Positions 28,160 to 37,419 are shown, counted from the first letter of the stretch. The stretch is DNA of 64,000 bases from Bacillota bacterium (GCA_030057655.1 JASGUQ010000050.1:32937-96936); one strand, 5' to 3'. Program-made: numbers and translations. The notes: generated by a model not told the origin, from the letters alone.

Positions 28160-29530
28160 ATGAAGCCAAATCGGCACACCCTTTCCTTTCTCATATGCAT
28201 TTTCCTGCTCTTCAGCCTCTCCTTCACAGTTGATGCCGAGCCGATACACCGTACATTCCGGTACAGCGATGGAGGGGTTACCTTCAAATACACCCTCAAA
28301 AATGGCAAGGCAGCCATCATGGACATAGAGGCAATCAAAAACAAGTCAAAAGTCATCACTTTTCCGGAACGGGTATTGAATCCCTATTCCTCTAACATAG
28401 GATATCCTGTAACAGAGGTACGCTACTGGGCAGAAGAATTCACTGATTTTGATACAGAGTCCGGAGGAGGGTTCTATCTCGACAAGGTGAAGGTTGTGCT
28501 GCCAGAGGGCTATCTGACAGTGGGAGACGGCGCCTTCAGAGGGGATAAGATAACAGACATTCAGCTGCCTGATAGCCTGGAGGCAATTAACAAGTTTGCT
28601 TTTGAAGGCTCTGCCATCACAGAGCTGAACATCCCCGCCAACGTTTCGCAAATTGGAGATGCCGCCTTTGCCAACTGCAAAAAGCTGAAAAAGGTAACTC
28701 TGTCGCCAGACAATGGGCATTACCTGCTGATGGATCACTTTCTGGTAGAACGGGATTCCATGAAGGCCCTTGCCTACTTCGGTCCCGGGGGCAAGGTACA
28801 GGTGCCTGAAGGCATTCAGGAAATTGCGCCCTACGCCCTGGATAACGGCAAGAAGATTACACGGCTTAGTCTGCCCGCTTCACTGGAACAGCTGAGCCCC
28901 GGCTTTGTTCACAACAGCCACATTGATACGGTGCTGCTGGCAGAGGATAACCGGCATTTTACCCTGGAGGACGGGGTGTTGCTCAGCGCTGATAGAGGGA
29001 CGCTGGTGTTTTATCCTCATGCCCGTCGGGGCAAATCCTACGCTACACCCGATGGTGTGCATACTGTGGTGAGCCGGGTTTTTACCGGCCTTCGGAACCT
29101 TAAGGAGCTGACCTTGTCTCCCCAGGTGCGGGTTGTTGACGACAGGGCCTGTGAACAGCCTGAAGGCTCTTCCCTGCGTGTTTCCATTCAGGGCCAGATA
29201 GAAAGCGTAGGCATGTTCGCTTTCTCCCGTTGCACCATGGATAAGGTGCTGACACTGCCGGGCAGCCTTCGTTCCATGGGCTATGGCGCGTTCTATGAGA
29301 CAAAGTTTCAAGAGCTGATCCTCTCAGAGGGTATTGAGGAAATTGCCCCCTATGCCTTTGCTTGGGTAAAAGGCCTGAAGAAGGTCAGTTTGCCGTCCAC
29401 CATGAAAGCACTGCCAAGCCGTGCGTTCTTTGCTTGCGCTTCCCTGGAAGAGGTTCAAGGGCTGGAGCATATCCAGGATCTCGGAAACGCTTTTAAATCC
29501 TGTGATAAGCTGAAGCTCCCTCCGCGATGA
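28160..29530 (+). CDS. Secreted BspA-type leucine-rich repeat protein
   Basis: The 456-residue protein has a signal peptide (MKPNRHTLSFLICIFLLFSL) and several LRR_5/BspA-type repeats of about 23 residues with the pattern I-x-L-P-x-S-L-x-x-I-x-x-x-A-F, for example DIQLPDSLEAINKFAFEGS, ELNIPANVSQIGDAAFANC and LPSTMKALPSRAFFAC. Such repeats form extracellular solenoids used in adhesion or ligand binding. There is no sortase motif and no C-terminal anchor, so the protein is probably released or wall-associated by the repeats. GGGAGG precedes the ATG. Similar repeats occur in the secreted-protein island at the right end of the window. Confidence 0.85.
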   Translation: MKPNRHTLSFLICIFLLFSLSFTVDAEPIHRTFRYSDGGVTFKYTLKNGKAAIMDIEAIKNKSKVITFPERVLNPYSSNIGYPVTEVRYWAEEFTDFDTESGGGFYLDKVKVVLPEGYLTVGDGAFRGDKITDIQLPDSLEAINKFAFEGSAITELNIPANVSQIGDAAFANCKKLKKVTLSPDNGHYLLMDHFLVERDSMKALAYFGPGGKVQVPEGIQEIAPYALDNGKKITRLSLPASLEQLSPGFVHNSHIDTVLLAEDNRHFTLEDGVLLSADRGTLVFYPHARRGKSYATPDGVHTVVSRVFTGLRNLKELTLSPQVRVVDDRACEQPEGSSLRVSIQGQIESVGMFAFSRCTMDKVLTLPGSLRSMGYGAFYETKFQELILSEGIEEIAPYAFAWVKGLKKVSLPSTMKALPSRAFFACASLEEVQGLEHIQDLGNAFKSCDKLKLPPR

Positions 29531-29572
29531 ACGTGCCTGCCATTCGCTAATTAAGCCAAGGAGTCTTATATC

Positions 29573-30796
29573 ATGAAGCATCGTTCCTCAGCAGCCGTGC
29601 GCAGCCTGTTGCTTGCCGCCCTCTTGCTGTTTCTGCCTGCTCCCACCCTGACGGAAACCGCTCTATACACTCCAGCTGACCTTTCCTATGAGGCGCTTCC
29701 CATTCCCAGCATGTTTACAATGACAGCCCAGCAGGCGGAGAAGCTGGTGCGGCCTTCCAGCCTGCAAATGCTTGAGCTGGAGCTGAATAACGACCGCATT
29801 TTGCTGCCGGTGGATGTGGACGAGTGGCACATCTATACACCTGAGGAAACGGCTGGCTATGAGATTTTCTCTAACTCCATAGAGTTATCTGAGTTGATGG
29901 CGGAATATCCCTGGATTCAGGAAGGGGTATATATGTTTTGGGTAATCCGGGAAGCATCCTCTGAGGCGGTTGTGGGAGAGTTGGACAATTTTGAGCAATT
30001 CTACCCCAATGAAGCATTCTTTTCCTCTCTGTTGAAACCAGGAACCTCATTTGAGCGTGAAAAGCCAACTGTCTATGATGATGAGCAACCAGGCCCGTGC
30101 CCATACAGGTTTGAGCGGGCGGATGGTATAGGAAGCATGGAGATCAGGGAAGCCAAGCTGCATGATATTAGCAAGTTTTTTCAGAAGGCTGGCAGCGCTA
30201 TTCAGGTTTTGAAGAGTGTTTTCAGCGGTTCAAGGGATAGCAAAGTTCCCCTGAAAGAAGTACACCAACAGTATATGAACGCTGTTAGTTGTTATGATTG
30301 GCCGGTTACGCTTCACTGGGCGCCGGCCGTCAATCAAACACTGCCCAGGCTGACGGAAGAAGCCTTAAGCAGGGAGAAGAAAGACCTGGATATTGTATAT
30401 TATTTTACGGAGGATACCCACAAGTTTATTATTGTTCAGCGCTTTTGGGAGGGCGAAGATTATCAGTACGTGGACTTCTTCACCCGAGAACAGGTGGAAA
30501 ACAAGGAACGCAACGCTTTAAACCCCGCCTATGCACAGCGTTTTGGTCTTGCTGAAGCATATCAAAGTTCATCGCTTTGGTGGGTGAATATCCATGGGAT
30601 GCCTAATCATTTTGTTTTATCAAAAAACAGCCCCAGCAGAGCATATGATGAGAATGCGTATCGATTTGTAAACGCGAAAACGGTGGCAGATGTGATTGAG
30701 GCCTACCAATATCTTCCTCTTGAGTTGCAAATGGATTACAGCACCGCCGATTTTAGCAACAATCCAGATATAGAGGGGATAGACAAGCTCAGGTAA
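29573..30796 (+). CDS. Secreted protein of unknown function
   Basis: This 407-residue protein has an N-terminal hydrophobic signal (RSLLLAALLLFLPAPTLTET). I recognise no domain. The mature part is rich in acidic and aromatic residues and lacks repeats. A few segments are Trp/Tyr-rich (HLHWAP-like ITLHWAPAVNQ region and EDYQYVDFFTREQ). AAGGAG precedes the ATG, 42 bases after the LRR gene, so they are probably one transcript. The pairing with an LRR protein and a divergent metalloprotease suggests an extracellular function. Confidence 0.6.
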   Translation: MKHRSSAAVRSLLLAALLLFLPAPTLTETALYTPADLSYEALPIPSMFTMTAQQAEKLVRPSSLQMLELELNNDRILLPVDVDEWHIYTPEETAGYEIFSNSIELSELMAEYPWIQEGVYMFWVIREASSEAVVGELDNFEQFYPNEAFFSSLLKPGTSFEREKPTVYDDEQPGPCPYRFERADGIGSMEIREAKLHDISKFFQKAGSAIQVLKSVFSGSRDSKVPLKEVHQQYMNAVSCYDWPVTLHWAPAVNQTLPRLTEEALSREKKDLDIVYYFTEDTHKFIIVQRFWEGEDYQYVDFFTREQVENKERNALNPAYAQRFGLAEAYQSSSLWWVNIHGMPNHFVLSKNSPSRAYDENAYRFVNAKTVADVIEAYQYLPLELQMDYSTADFSNNPDIEGIDKLR

Positions 30797-30947
30797 GAAG
30801 CCGTTTTACATCAAGAGCAATAAACGCCCGGGTGAGTTAATTTCAATGAAAGAAATGATTTTTCACGGTTAAGCTCCTTGATTAAAAACCTTTCCTTTGC
30901 ATGTCCTTACTCCGGAATTATTTGATTTCAAAATTAAAGTTCTTTTG

Positions 30948-30971
30948 GTCCTTTTCTTTCAAGAAAAGGAC
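30948..30971. terminator. Hairpin at the end of the 2-hydroxyacid dehydrogenase gene
   Basis: Perfect nine-base arms GTCCTTTTC (30948-30956) and GAAAAGGAC (30963-30971) flank a six-base loop. On the minus strand a weak U-rich tail follows. It may end the dehydrogenase transcript. Confidence 0.45.
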
Positions 30972-30989
30972 GGTTCCCCTCCCCTTTCC

Positions 30990-31955
30990 TCACCGCTCCC
31001 GGTACCCGGTCTTGACATCCGTCTTGGCGATAAAGGGCCCCTCAGGCCAGGCCTTCAGGTTCTGGATGGCGATATCGATCACGTTGTCATAGGTGGCCCT
31101 TAAGTGAAAAAATCCGGCGATGTGCGGAGTGAGCAGCAGGTTCTTTTCCTGCCAGAGGGGATGGTCCTTGGGCAGGGGCTCAGGCGTTGTGACGTCGATG
31201 GAGGCCCCGGCCAGATGGCCGGAACGCAGGGCGTGAAGCAGGGCGTCCTGGTCAACGGCGCTGCCGCGTCCCACGTTTAGCAGGTAGGAGCCAGGCTTCA
31301 TCAGGGCAAAGCGCCGCTCATCCATCAGGTTGATGGTGTCCGGCGTCTCGGGCAGGGAGAGGGCGACAACGTCCGCCAGGGGCAGAAGGCTGTCCAGACG
31401 CTCCATGGTATAAACCTCGTCAAAGCCGTCCATGCTGCCGCCGGGGCTTCGCCTGAGGCCAATGGTCCTGCTGCCCAGCTTCTGCATGAGCTTAGCAAAC
31501 TCGCTGCCGATGCTGCCCGCGCCAACAATCAGGATCTTGAGGCCGCGCGGGCTTTTGACCGCGCCCCTTGACTGCCAGACGGCGGTCTGCATGTCGTCCC
31601 GGTACTCGTGCAGGCGCTTTAAAAGGGCCATCAGGGCGGCCAGCATGTGCTCGGAGATCGCCTGGCCGTAAGCGCCGCTGGCGGAACAGAGGACAAGCCC
31701 TGGGCGGCTGACTGAAAAGTCCAGGTGCTCCTTTGAAACGCCGGAACTGATCAGCTGCAGCATTTTTAAATCTGTCATTTTCTCCAGGATCTCCGGGTTC
31801 GTATTGCCGACCAGGGCGTCAAACCGGGCCAGCTCCTGATCGGACAGTTTTTCAGCGCGGTTAAAGGTGAAAGCGGCCTGCGGCAGCGCGGAGGTGAAGG
31901 CTTCCTGCATGCCTTCCAGTTTGGGGATGCTGACCAGAATATTCTTCAGTTTCAT
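30990..31955 (-). CDS. D-isomer-specific 2-hydroxyacid dehydrogenase
   Basis: The 321-residue protein has the NAD-binding motif ILIVGAGSIGSEFAKL, the NADH-contact stretch N-V-G-R-G-S-A-V-D and the catalytic P-H-I-A-G near the C-terminus, in the order typical of the D-2-hydroxyacid dehydrogenase family. The N-terminal catalytic domain is more divergent. The start at 31955 is chosen because AAGGAGG lies eight bases upstream; the frame itself extends further. The gene is divergent from an aldo/keto reductase. The substrate cannot be read from the sequence; glyoxylate/hydroxypyruvate or another 2-keto acid is likely. Confidence 0.88.
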   Translation of the reverse strand: MKLKNILVSIPKLEGMQEAFTSALPQAAFTFNRAEKLSDQELARFDALVGNTNPEILEKMTDLKMLQLISSGVSKEHLDFSVSRPGLVLCSASGAYGQAISEHMLAALMALLKRLHEYRDDMQTAVWQSRGAVKSPRGLKILIVGAGSIGSEFAKLMQKLGSRTIGLRRSPGGSMDGFDEVYTMERLDSLLPLADVVALSLPETPDTINLMDERRFALMKPGSYLLNVGRGSAVDQDALLHALRSGHLAGASIDVTTPEPLPKDHPLWQEKNLLLTPHIAGFFHLRATYDNVIDIAIQNLKAWPEGPFIAKTDVKTGYRER

Positions 31956-32005
31956 AAACAAGTCCTCCTTTGGTCCTGTATGGAATGTACCCGAATTCAC
32001 CAGTT

Positions 32006-32036
32006 TTGACTAAGCCTGTGGAGAAATGGTTACAAT
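32006..32036 (+). promoter_or_regulatory. Candidate promoter of the aldo/keto reductase gene
   Basis: TTGACT (32006-32011) and TACAAT (32031-32036) are separated by 19 bases, longer than ideal. Confidence 0.35.
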
Positions 32037-32072
32037 TAAAACAGAAAGCGCATATTGACAAAGGAGGAAAAC

Positions 32073-32924
32073 ATGAAGCATCCAAACGACACCTATACTT
32101 TAAACAACGGGGAACAGATCCCCGTGGTCGGTTTTGGCACCTGGCAGGTGAAGGACGGGGAGGAAGCCTATCAGGCTGTTTTGCACGCGCTGAAAGCCGG
32201 CTACCGGCACATCGACACCGCCCAGGGCTACGGGAATGAGGAGAGCGTGGGCAGGGCGCTCAGGGACAGCGGGATAGCCCGCGGGGAAGTATTCATTACG
32301 TCCAAGCTGCAAAACGGCGTGCGCGGGTATGAGGAAACCCAAAAGGCCATTGACGAGAGCCTGAGAAAGCTTGGAACGGACTACATGGACCTCTTCCTGC
32401 TGCACTGGCCGGTCCCGGTGAAGTACAAGGATGACTGGGCGCGCATGAACGCGGAATCCTGGCGCGCGATGGAAGACGCGCAGCAGGCGGGCAAGATCCG
32501 CTCGCTGGGCATCAGCAACTTCCGCAAAAAGCACATCGACGCGCTGCTGAAAACAGCCAAAATCCTGCCGCAGGTCAACCAGCTTCGCCTGTGCCCGGGC
32601 GACAAGCAGGAGGACACGGTCAATTACAGCCGTGAAAAGGGCATGCTGCCCCAGGCCTACAGCCCGCTTGGCACTGGCAAGCTGTTTGATGTGATAGAGC
32701 TTCAGGAGATCGCCCAAGCATACGGCAGGACCGTGGCCCAGGTGGCGCTGCGCTGGAGCCTGCAGCGCGGCTACAACCCCCTGCCCAAGTCCGTTACCCC
32801 GGAGCGGATCCAGGAGAACCTTCAGGTCTTTGATTTTGAATTAAGGGACGAGGACATGGAAAAGATCAGCAGGCTGGAAGGCGTGGTCGGCTACTCCTCA
32901 GACCCGGACACCATCACCTGGTAA
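32073..32924 (+). CDS. Aldo/keto reductase
   Basis: This 283-residue NADPH-dependent reductase has the catalytic tetrad of the family: Asp in HIDTAQGYGNEESVG, Tyr in the same stretch, Lys in ITSKLQN and His in LFLLHWPV. The C-terminal NADPH-binding site is present (LPKSVTPERIQEN). The start at 32073 follows AAGGAGG; the frame could begin at 32055 but that start covers the ribosome-binding site. Length and motifs fit the 2,5-diketogluconate reductase-like branch. It is divergent from the hydroxyacid dehydrogenase and ends in a terminator. Confidence 0.92.
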   Translation: MKHPNDTYTLNNGEQIPVVGFGTWQVKDGEEAYQAVLHALKAGYRHIDTAQGYGNEESVGRALRDSGIARGEVFITSKLQNGVRGYEETQKAIDESLRKLGTDYMDLFLLHWPVPVKYKDDWARMNAESWRAMEDAQQAGKIRSLGISNFRKKHIDALLKTAKILPQVNQLRLCPGDKQEDTVNYSREKGMLPQAYSPLGTGKLFDVIELQEIAQAYGRTVAQVALRWSLQRGYNPLPKSVTPERIQENLQVFDFELRDEDMEKISRLEGVVGYSSDPDTITW

Positions 32925-32936
32925 GGTCGGATTTAC

Positions 32937-32966
32937 AAAAGCGGTTCATAAAGGGCTGCTTTTTGT
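32937..32966 (+). terminator. Terminator after the aldo/keto reductase gene
   Basis: Arms AAAAGCGG (32937-32944) and CTGCTTTT (32957-32964), with one wobble, end in a T5 run. Confidence 0.6.
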
Positions 32967-32999
32967 TTGCAGGTTAGCCGAGAAGACAGCGCTGTTTTG

Positions 33000-33008
33000 T
33001 GGTATGAT
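33000..33008 (+). promoter_or_regulatory. Extended -10 promoter of the serine dehydratase operon
   Basis: TGGTATGAT at 33000-33008 matches the extended -10 form TGnTATAAT with one difference. No clear -35 box is present, as is usual for extended -10 promoters. Confidence 0.5.
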
Positions 33009-33047
33009 AAAAGACGATAAGGAATAAAACACAACGGAGCGAAAGGC

Positions 33048-33710
33048 ATGAAATACCGCAGCGTGTTTGACATCATCGGGCCTGTGATGGTGGGGCCCTC
33101 CAGCTCGCACACCGCCGGGGCCGTCCGCATCGGCCAGCTGGCGCGCAAGCTGTTTGGAAAAGCGCCGCGGGAGGCGGACATCCATTTTTTCGGCTCCTTC
33201 GCGCGCACCTACCGCGGGCACGCGACGGACGTGGCGGTGCTGGCCGGGGTGATGGGGCTTACGACCTCGGACCCGCGCATCCCGGACGCCTTTGATCTGG
33301 CAAAGGACACCGGCCTGATCTACCGCATCCATGAGGAGGCGGCCGTCCCAGTCCACCCCAACACGGTCACCATCCGCTTGAGCGCGGAAGGGGGCCAAAT
33401 GTCCGTCACCGGCATCTCCATCGGCGGCGGGCTGGTCCAGATCACCCGGGTGGACGGCTTTGACCTGCGCCTTTCAGGCGAAGCGCCCGCGCTTTTGATC
33501 TTCCACCAGGACGCCTACGGCACCATCGCCTCCGTCACCCGCATCCTGGCTGAAAACGCGATCAACATCAGCCACATGGAGGTTGCCCGCGCCCGGAAGG
33601 GGCAGGACGCCCTGATGGTGATCGAGACCGATCAGCCGGTCAACCAGGACCTGGTGCGCCTGATCCAGGAGCAGCCGAACATCTTCAAAACCATCAAACT
33701 GGACATATAG
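33048..33710 (+). CDS. sdaAB: L-serine ammonia-lyase, iron-sulfur dependent, beta subunit
   Basis: The 220-residue subunit starts with the conserved F-D-I-I-G-P-V-M-V-G-P-S-S-S-H-T-A-G segment and ends in an ACT-like domain (from about residue 145) with the typical G-x-I-A-S-V-T-R-I-L. With the alpha subunit it deaminates L-serine to pyruvate and ammonia. GGAGCGAAAGG lies upstream of the ATG. The alpha-subunit gene follows after ten bases. Two-subunit serine dehydratase is the common form in Bacillota. Confidence 0.94.
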   Translation: MKYRSVFDIIGPVMVGPSSSHTAGAVRIGQLARKLFGKAPREADIHFFGSFARTYRGHATDVAVLAGVMGLTTSDPRIPDAFDLAKDTGLIYRIHEEAAVPVHPNTVTIRLSAEGGQMSVTGISIGGGLVQITRVDGFDLRLSGEAPALLIFHQDAYGTIASVTRILAENAINISHMEVARARKGQDALMVIETDQPVNQDLVRLIQEQPNIFKTIKLDI

Positions 33711-33720
33711 GAGCGTCGCC

Positions 33721-34605
33721 GTGTTTAAAAACATCGCAGAACTGGTCGATACCGCGGTTTCACAGGGGATACCGATCTCAGAGGTCATGATCCAAAGCGA
33801 AATGGCGCAAAACGGCAAAAGCCGGGAGGACATCCTGAACGAAATGGCGGAGTCCTTCCGCGTGATGAAGGCGGCGGCCCAAAGGGGGCTAACAGGCGTT
33901 TCCAGCCATTCCGGCATGACGGGCGGGGACGCGAAACTGCTGAACGATCATATAAAAAGCGGCAGGGCGCTGACGGACAGGACCTTTTTAAGCGCGCTCT
34001 GTTACGCCCTTGCGACCAACGAGGTCAACGCGGCCATGGGCTTGATCTGCGCGACGCCCACCGCGGGCTCCTGCGGGGTGCTGCCGGGCGTGCTGCTTGC
34101 CGCCCAGGAAAAACTGAACAAGACGGATGAGGACCTGGTCAAGGCGCTGTTTTGCGCCGGGGCCATCGGCTTTGTCATCGCGAACAACGCCATGATTTCA
34201 GGCGCAGCGGGCGGCTGCCAGGCAGAGGTCGGCTCCGCCTCCGCGATGGCCGCGGCGGCGCTTGTGGAACTGGCAGGGGGCAGCCCGGATCAGTCCGCCC
34301 AGGCGGCGGCCATCGCGCTCAAAAACATGCTGGGCCTGGCCTGCGACCCGCTGGCGGGCCTGGTGGAGGTGCCCTGCATCAAGCGAAACGCCGCGGGGGC
34401 CTCCAACGCGCTGGCCGCGGCGGAGATGGCGCTGGCCGGGATCAAAAGCCGGGTGCCGCCGGACGAGGTGATCCAGGCGCTGTACACCATTGGCCTGAGC
34501 CTGCCGCTTGCCCTCCGGGAGACCGCAGCCGGCGGGCTGGCGGCCACGCCCACCGGACAAACCTGGAAGAAAATGCTGAGCCAGGGCTGCCAGCAGGAAG
34601 ATTAA
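33721..34605 (+). CDS. sdaAA: L-serine ammonia-lyase, iron-sulfur dependent, alpha subunit
   Basis: The 294-residue subunit has the conserved passages ICATPTAGSCGVLPGVL, GGCQAEVGSASAMAAAAL and ACDPLAGLVEVPCIKRNAAG, whose cysteines fit the ligands of the oxygen-labile 4Fe-4S cluster. The start is GTG at 33721, preceded by TAGGAG. The stop TAA shares bases with the stop of the converging azlD gene: the TTAA at 34602-34605 encodes both ends. Confidence 0.94.
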   Translation: MFKNIAELVDTAVSQGIPISEVMIQSEMAQNGKSREDILNEMAESFRVMKAAAQRGLTGVSSHSGMTGGDAKLLNDHIKSGRALTDRTFLSALCYALATNEVNAAMGLICATPTAGSCGVLPGVLLAAQEKLNKTDEDLVKALFCAGAIGFVIANNAMISGAAGGCQAEVGSASAMAAAALVELAGGSPDQSAQAAAIALKNMLGLACDPLAGLVEVPCIKRNAAGASNALAAAEMALAGIKSRVPPDEVIQALYTIGLSLPLALRETAAGGLAATPTGQTWKKMLSQGCQQED

Positions 34606-34919
34606 AGCACCCGGATTAAAATCATATAAAGCGCGGTTGCTGAAAAAACGCTCAGCAGCGTGTTCTTTTTATAATGCTGAAGCGCGGCGGCCAGCAGGAC
34701 GCCGGCCATCTCCGGGATGCCGTGCGGCCAGGAGGATAAATTTGTTCCCTTGAGGCTGAAGATGACCAAGAGGCCGATGATGGCGGCCGGCATAAAGCGC
34801 GTGAGGTAAAGAACGTTTTCCGGCAGCTTCTGATCCTTCCTGCCCAAAAGATAAACGGGCAGAAAGCGCAGCAGGGCGGTCACCAGGGCCACGACCAGGA
34901 TGATGAGGAAGGATTTCAT
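34602..34919 (-). CDS. azlD: AzlD-type branched-chain amino acid export subunit
   Basis: The 105-residue protein has three or four membrane segments and the typical AzlD pattern (R-F-L-P-V-Y at the start, then TRFMPAAIIGLLVIFSL). AzlD works with AzlC in export of branched-chain amino acids and analogues. Its start overlaps the azlC stop by four bases, and its stop overlaps that of sdaAA on the other strand. Confidence 0.85.
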   Translation of the reverse strand: MKSFLIILVVALVTALLRFLPVYLLGRKDQKLPENVLYLTRFMPAAIIGLLVIFSLKGTNLSSWPHGIPEMAGVLLAAALQHYKKNTLLSVFSATALYMILIRVL

Positions 34920-35608
34920 GCCTTGTCCTCCCCGGAAAGGACCTGCTTTTTAAACAGAAGCAGGAGGCCAGTGATCAGCAGCATCGCGGGCACGCTGAAA
35001 CGCTCCGCGCCAAGGATAAACAGGCAAAAAAGGGCGGCAAACAGCCCCAAAAGGACGCTGAGCCGCGCTTTTTTCTGCCGCCACTGCTCCACCAGCATCA
35101 CCACGAACAGGGCGGGCATGGAAAACTCGATCCCTGTCAGGTCAAAGGGTAACACTTGTCCTAAAAATGAACCTAAAAGGCTGCCCAAAACCCAGTAGCA
35201 CTGGTTGAGCATGGACACGGCAGCAAAAAACCGGGTTTCGCAAACGCCTTCCGGCGCCTTGGTCAGGCTTAGGAGGGCAAAGGTCTCATCCGTCAGGGAG
35301 AAGGCCAGGTAGGGCTTCCACCTGCCGCTGTCCGCGTAGCGCCTGGCCATGGTGAGGCCGTAAAAAAGGTGGCGGGAGTTCACCATCAGGGTCATCAGCG
35401 CGCTCTGGATCAATCCCGCGCCCTGGGCCAAAAGGTCCACCGCGACATACTGCATGGCGCCCGCGTAGATGCCGGTGCTCATCAGCAGCGCCCAGCCCGC
35501 GCCAAAGCCGGCCTGGTTTAAGACAACGCCAAAGCCAAGCCCCAAAAACATATACCCCGCCATGACCGGCAGGGTGAGGGGAAAGGCCGCCTTCAAAGCG
35601 CCGCGCAT
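34916..35608 (-). CDS. azlC: AzlC-type branched-chain amino acid exporter
   Basis: This permease of about 230 residues has the AzlC start A-F-P-L-T-L-P-V-M-A-G-Y and the conserved stretch M-V-N-S-R-H-L-F-Y-G-L-T, with five or more membrane helices. The start at 35608 follows GGAGG; the longer frame has no site. It forms a two-gene unit with azlD and is divergent from the DNA glycosylase-like gene. Confidence 0.88.
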   Translation of the reverse strand: MRGALKAAFPLTLPVMAGYMFLGLGFGVVLNQAGFGAGWALLMSTGIYAGAMQYVAVDLLAQGAGLIQSALMTLMVNSRHLFYGLTMARRYADSGRWKPYLAFSLTDETFALLSLTKAPEGVCETRFFAAVSMLNQCYWVLGSLLGSFLGQVLPFDLTGIEFSMPALFVVMLVEQWRQKKARLSVLLGLFAALFCLFILGAERFSVPAMLLITGLLLLFKKQVLSGEDKA

Positions 35609-35744
35609 CAAGTTCCTCCAGAAGCGTATTCTGGGCAGAGTATAGCACACCAGCAGAACCGGAAAAACAAAAATGCCGGTAAAAAACCGTTTGCAGGCTC
35701 AAATCCGAATATACTTTGATCAAGCCGAAAACAAAGGAGAAAAA

Positions 35745-36506
35745 ATGGCGCACATCTTTGCGGACAGGTACGGCCTGGACTACGCGAACCAGCTCGCGGA
35801 TACAATCTTGTCCGCATATCCGGGTTTTAACAGGGAGGGCTTTGTAACAACCATGCGCTCCTGCCTTGGCGCGGAAGCGATGCTGCGCCGCCAGGACCTG
35901 TATGTGGACGCGCTGGAGAAATATTTGTCTTCTGATTATGAGGAAAACCTGGACCTGTTTACAAAAATCTGGGGCGAGGAATTAAAGCAGGAGACAGGGA
36001 TGTTTTCAGAGGGCTGGTGGCTGTGGCCGTTTGGCCGCTATGTGGAGCGGCACGGCCTTAAAAACCCCGAAGCGTCCTACCGCTTTATCCATGGCTTCAC
36101 CAAGCGCCAGACCGGGGAATTCATGATCCGGCCGCTGCTTAACAAAAACACAAGAAGGACCATGGTGGTTCTGAGGGAATTTTCCCTGGATGAGAGCGTG
36201 CATGTGCGCAGGCTCGCCTCAGAAGGGATGCGGATATCGCTTCCCTGGGCCAAAAAGACAACGGCAGCCTTGACTGAACCCGCGTTTTATCAGGACATCT
36301 TGACCCGCTTAAAGGAGGATCCTTCGCGCTTTGTGATGAAAAGCGTGGGCAACAACCTAAACGACCTGTACAAGTTTGACGGCGCCCTGGCAGAAAGCCT
36401 GGTCAAAAAATGGGAAAAGGAGGGCCTCAGCGACACCGCGAAATGGGTCGTCCGCCATGGGCAAAGGAGCGAAAGGAAGAAAACAAATCCTGCAAAACGC
36501 CCCTGA
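35745..36506 (+). CDS. DNA alkylation repair (AlkD/HEAT-like) protein
   Basis: This protein of about 253 residues is mainly alpha-helical, with HEAT-like helix pairs. The passages WGEELKQETGMFSEGWWLWPFG, split here as W-G-E-E-L and G-W-W-L-W-P-F, and VHVRRLASEGMRISLPWA with SVGNNLNDL resemble the AlkC/AlkD family of DNA glycosylases that remove N3- or N7-alkylated purines. The S-x-G-N-x-L-N-D segment is typical of the AlkC-like branch. AAAGGAG lies eight bases before ATG 35745. The C-terminus is lysine-rich. There is no repair operon around it. Confidence 0.75.
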   Translation: MAHIFADRYGLDYANQLADTILSAYPGFNREGFVTTMRSCLGAEAMLRRQDLYVDALEKYLSSDYEENLDLFTKIWGEELKQETGMFSEGWWLWPFGRYVERHGLKNPEASYRFIHGFTKRQTGEFMIRPLLNKNTRRTMVVLREFSLDESVHVRRLASEGMRISLPWAKKTTAALTEPAFYQDILTRLKEDPSRFVMKSVGNNLNDLYKFDGALAESLVKKWEKEGLSDTAKWVVRHGQRSERKKTNPAKRP

Positions 36507-36571
36507 ATGTGTTATACTGCTATGTCTTTTAATATTTAAAAAGATGATAACATGCCCCGGAGGTCAAAAGG

Positions 36572-37414
36572 ATGCTGAGGATTGTGACGGATTCCGCTTC
36601 TGACATCACCCTGGAAGAAGCGCGGGCGCAGAATGTGGATCTGGTCTATATGAGCATCCATTTTGAGGACGGCGTCCACCCCCAGATTAGCCGGGAGGAT
36701 TATGACTCCTTCTATGACAGGCTTCAAAAGGCGAAAAAACTGCCCAAGACCAGCCAGCCCCCGCCTGAAAGCTTTTTGAACATCTATAAGGACGCCCGGA
36801 AAAAAGGGGATGAGGTGCTGGTGCTGACCCTTTCCTCCGGCCTGTCCGGCACCTATCAATCAGCCCTCATCGCCAAAGACATGTCAGGTTACGACAAGAT
36901 CCGCGTGGTGGACACCCAGGTCGCCATCTCAGCCCAGCGGCTGCTGGTCGACCATGCGGTTAAAATGCGGGACGAGGGCAGGGGCCTTGACGAGATCGCG
37001 GAAAAAATCAAAGGCCTGAGTGAAAGGGTCAAAATCTGCGGCGTGGTGGACACGCTGACCTATCTGGAAAAAGGCGGAAGAATCCCGCCCGGCCTGGCCC
37101 TGATCGGCAACACCCTGCGCATCAAGCCCCTCATGGGGATGAAGGATGGAAAAATCAAGGCCCTGGGCAAGGCCATCGGGCGCCGGGGCGGGCTCAAGTT
37201 TCTGTTTGAGTTTTTGAAAAAATACGTCCCGGACACCAGTTTTCCGCTGTACTTCTCCTATTCCTCCAATGAGGAAATGGGGACGCAGCTGATTAGAGCC
37301 GTCCTTTCAAAATTGAACTTAGACGGCGTTCAAACCGGGCTGTTCCAGGCTGGCGGCGTGATCGGCACCCATGTGGGGCCCAACTGCGTGGCCATCTGTT
37401 ATGTGAGCGAATAA
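36572..37414 (+). CDS. DegV family fatty-acid-binding protein
   Basis: The 280-residue protein begins with V-T-D-S-A-S-D-I and has the fatty-acid-binding loop T-L-S-S-G-L-S-G-T-Y-Q-S-A, the DegV hallmarks. Family members (FakB) present fatty acids to the FakA kinase for membrane lipid synthesis in Bacillota; FakA is not in this window. GGAGG precedes the ATG by ten bases. The gene converges on the flavoprotein gene with five bases between stops and no visible terminator. Confidence 0.9.
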   Translation: MLRIVTDSASDITLEEARAQNVDLVYMSIHFEDGVHPQISREDYDSFYDRLQKAKKLPKTSQPPPESFLNIYKDARKKGDEVLVLTLSSGLSGTYQSALIAKDMSGYDKIRVVDTQVAISAQRLLVDHAVKMRDEGRGLDEIAEKIKGLSERVKICGVVDTLTYLEKGGRIPPGLALIGNTLRIKPLMGMKDGKIKALGKAIGRRGGLKFLFEFLKKYVPDTSFPLYFSYSSNEEMGTQLIRAVLSKLNLDGVQTGLFQAGGVIGTHVGPNCVAICYVSE

Positions 37415-37419
37415 TAAAA

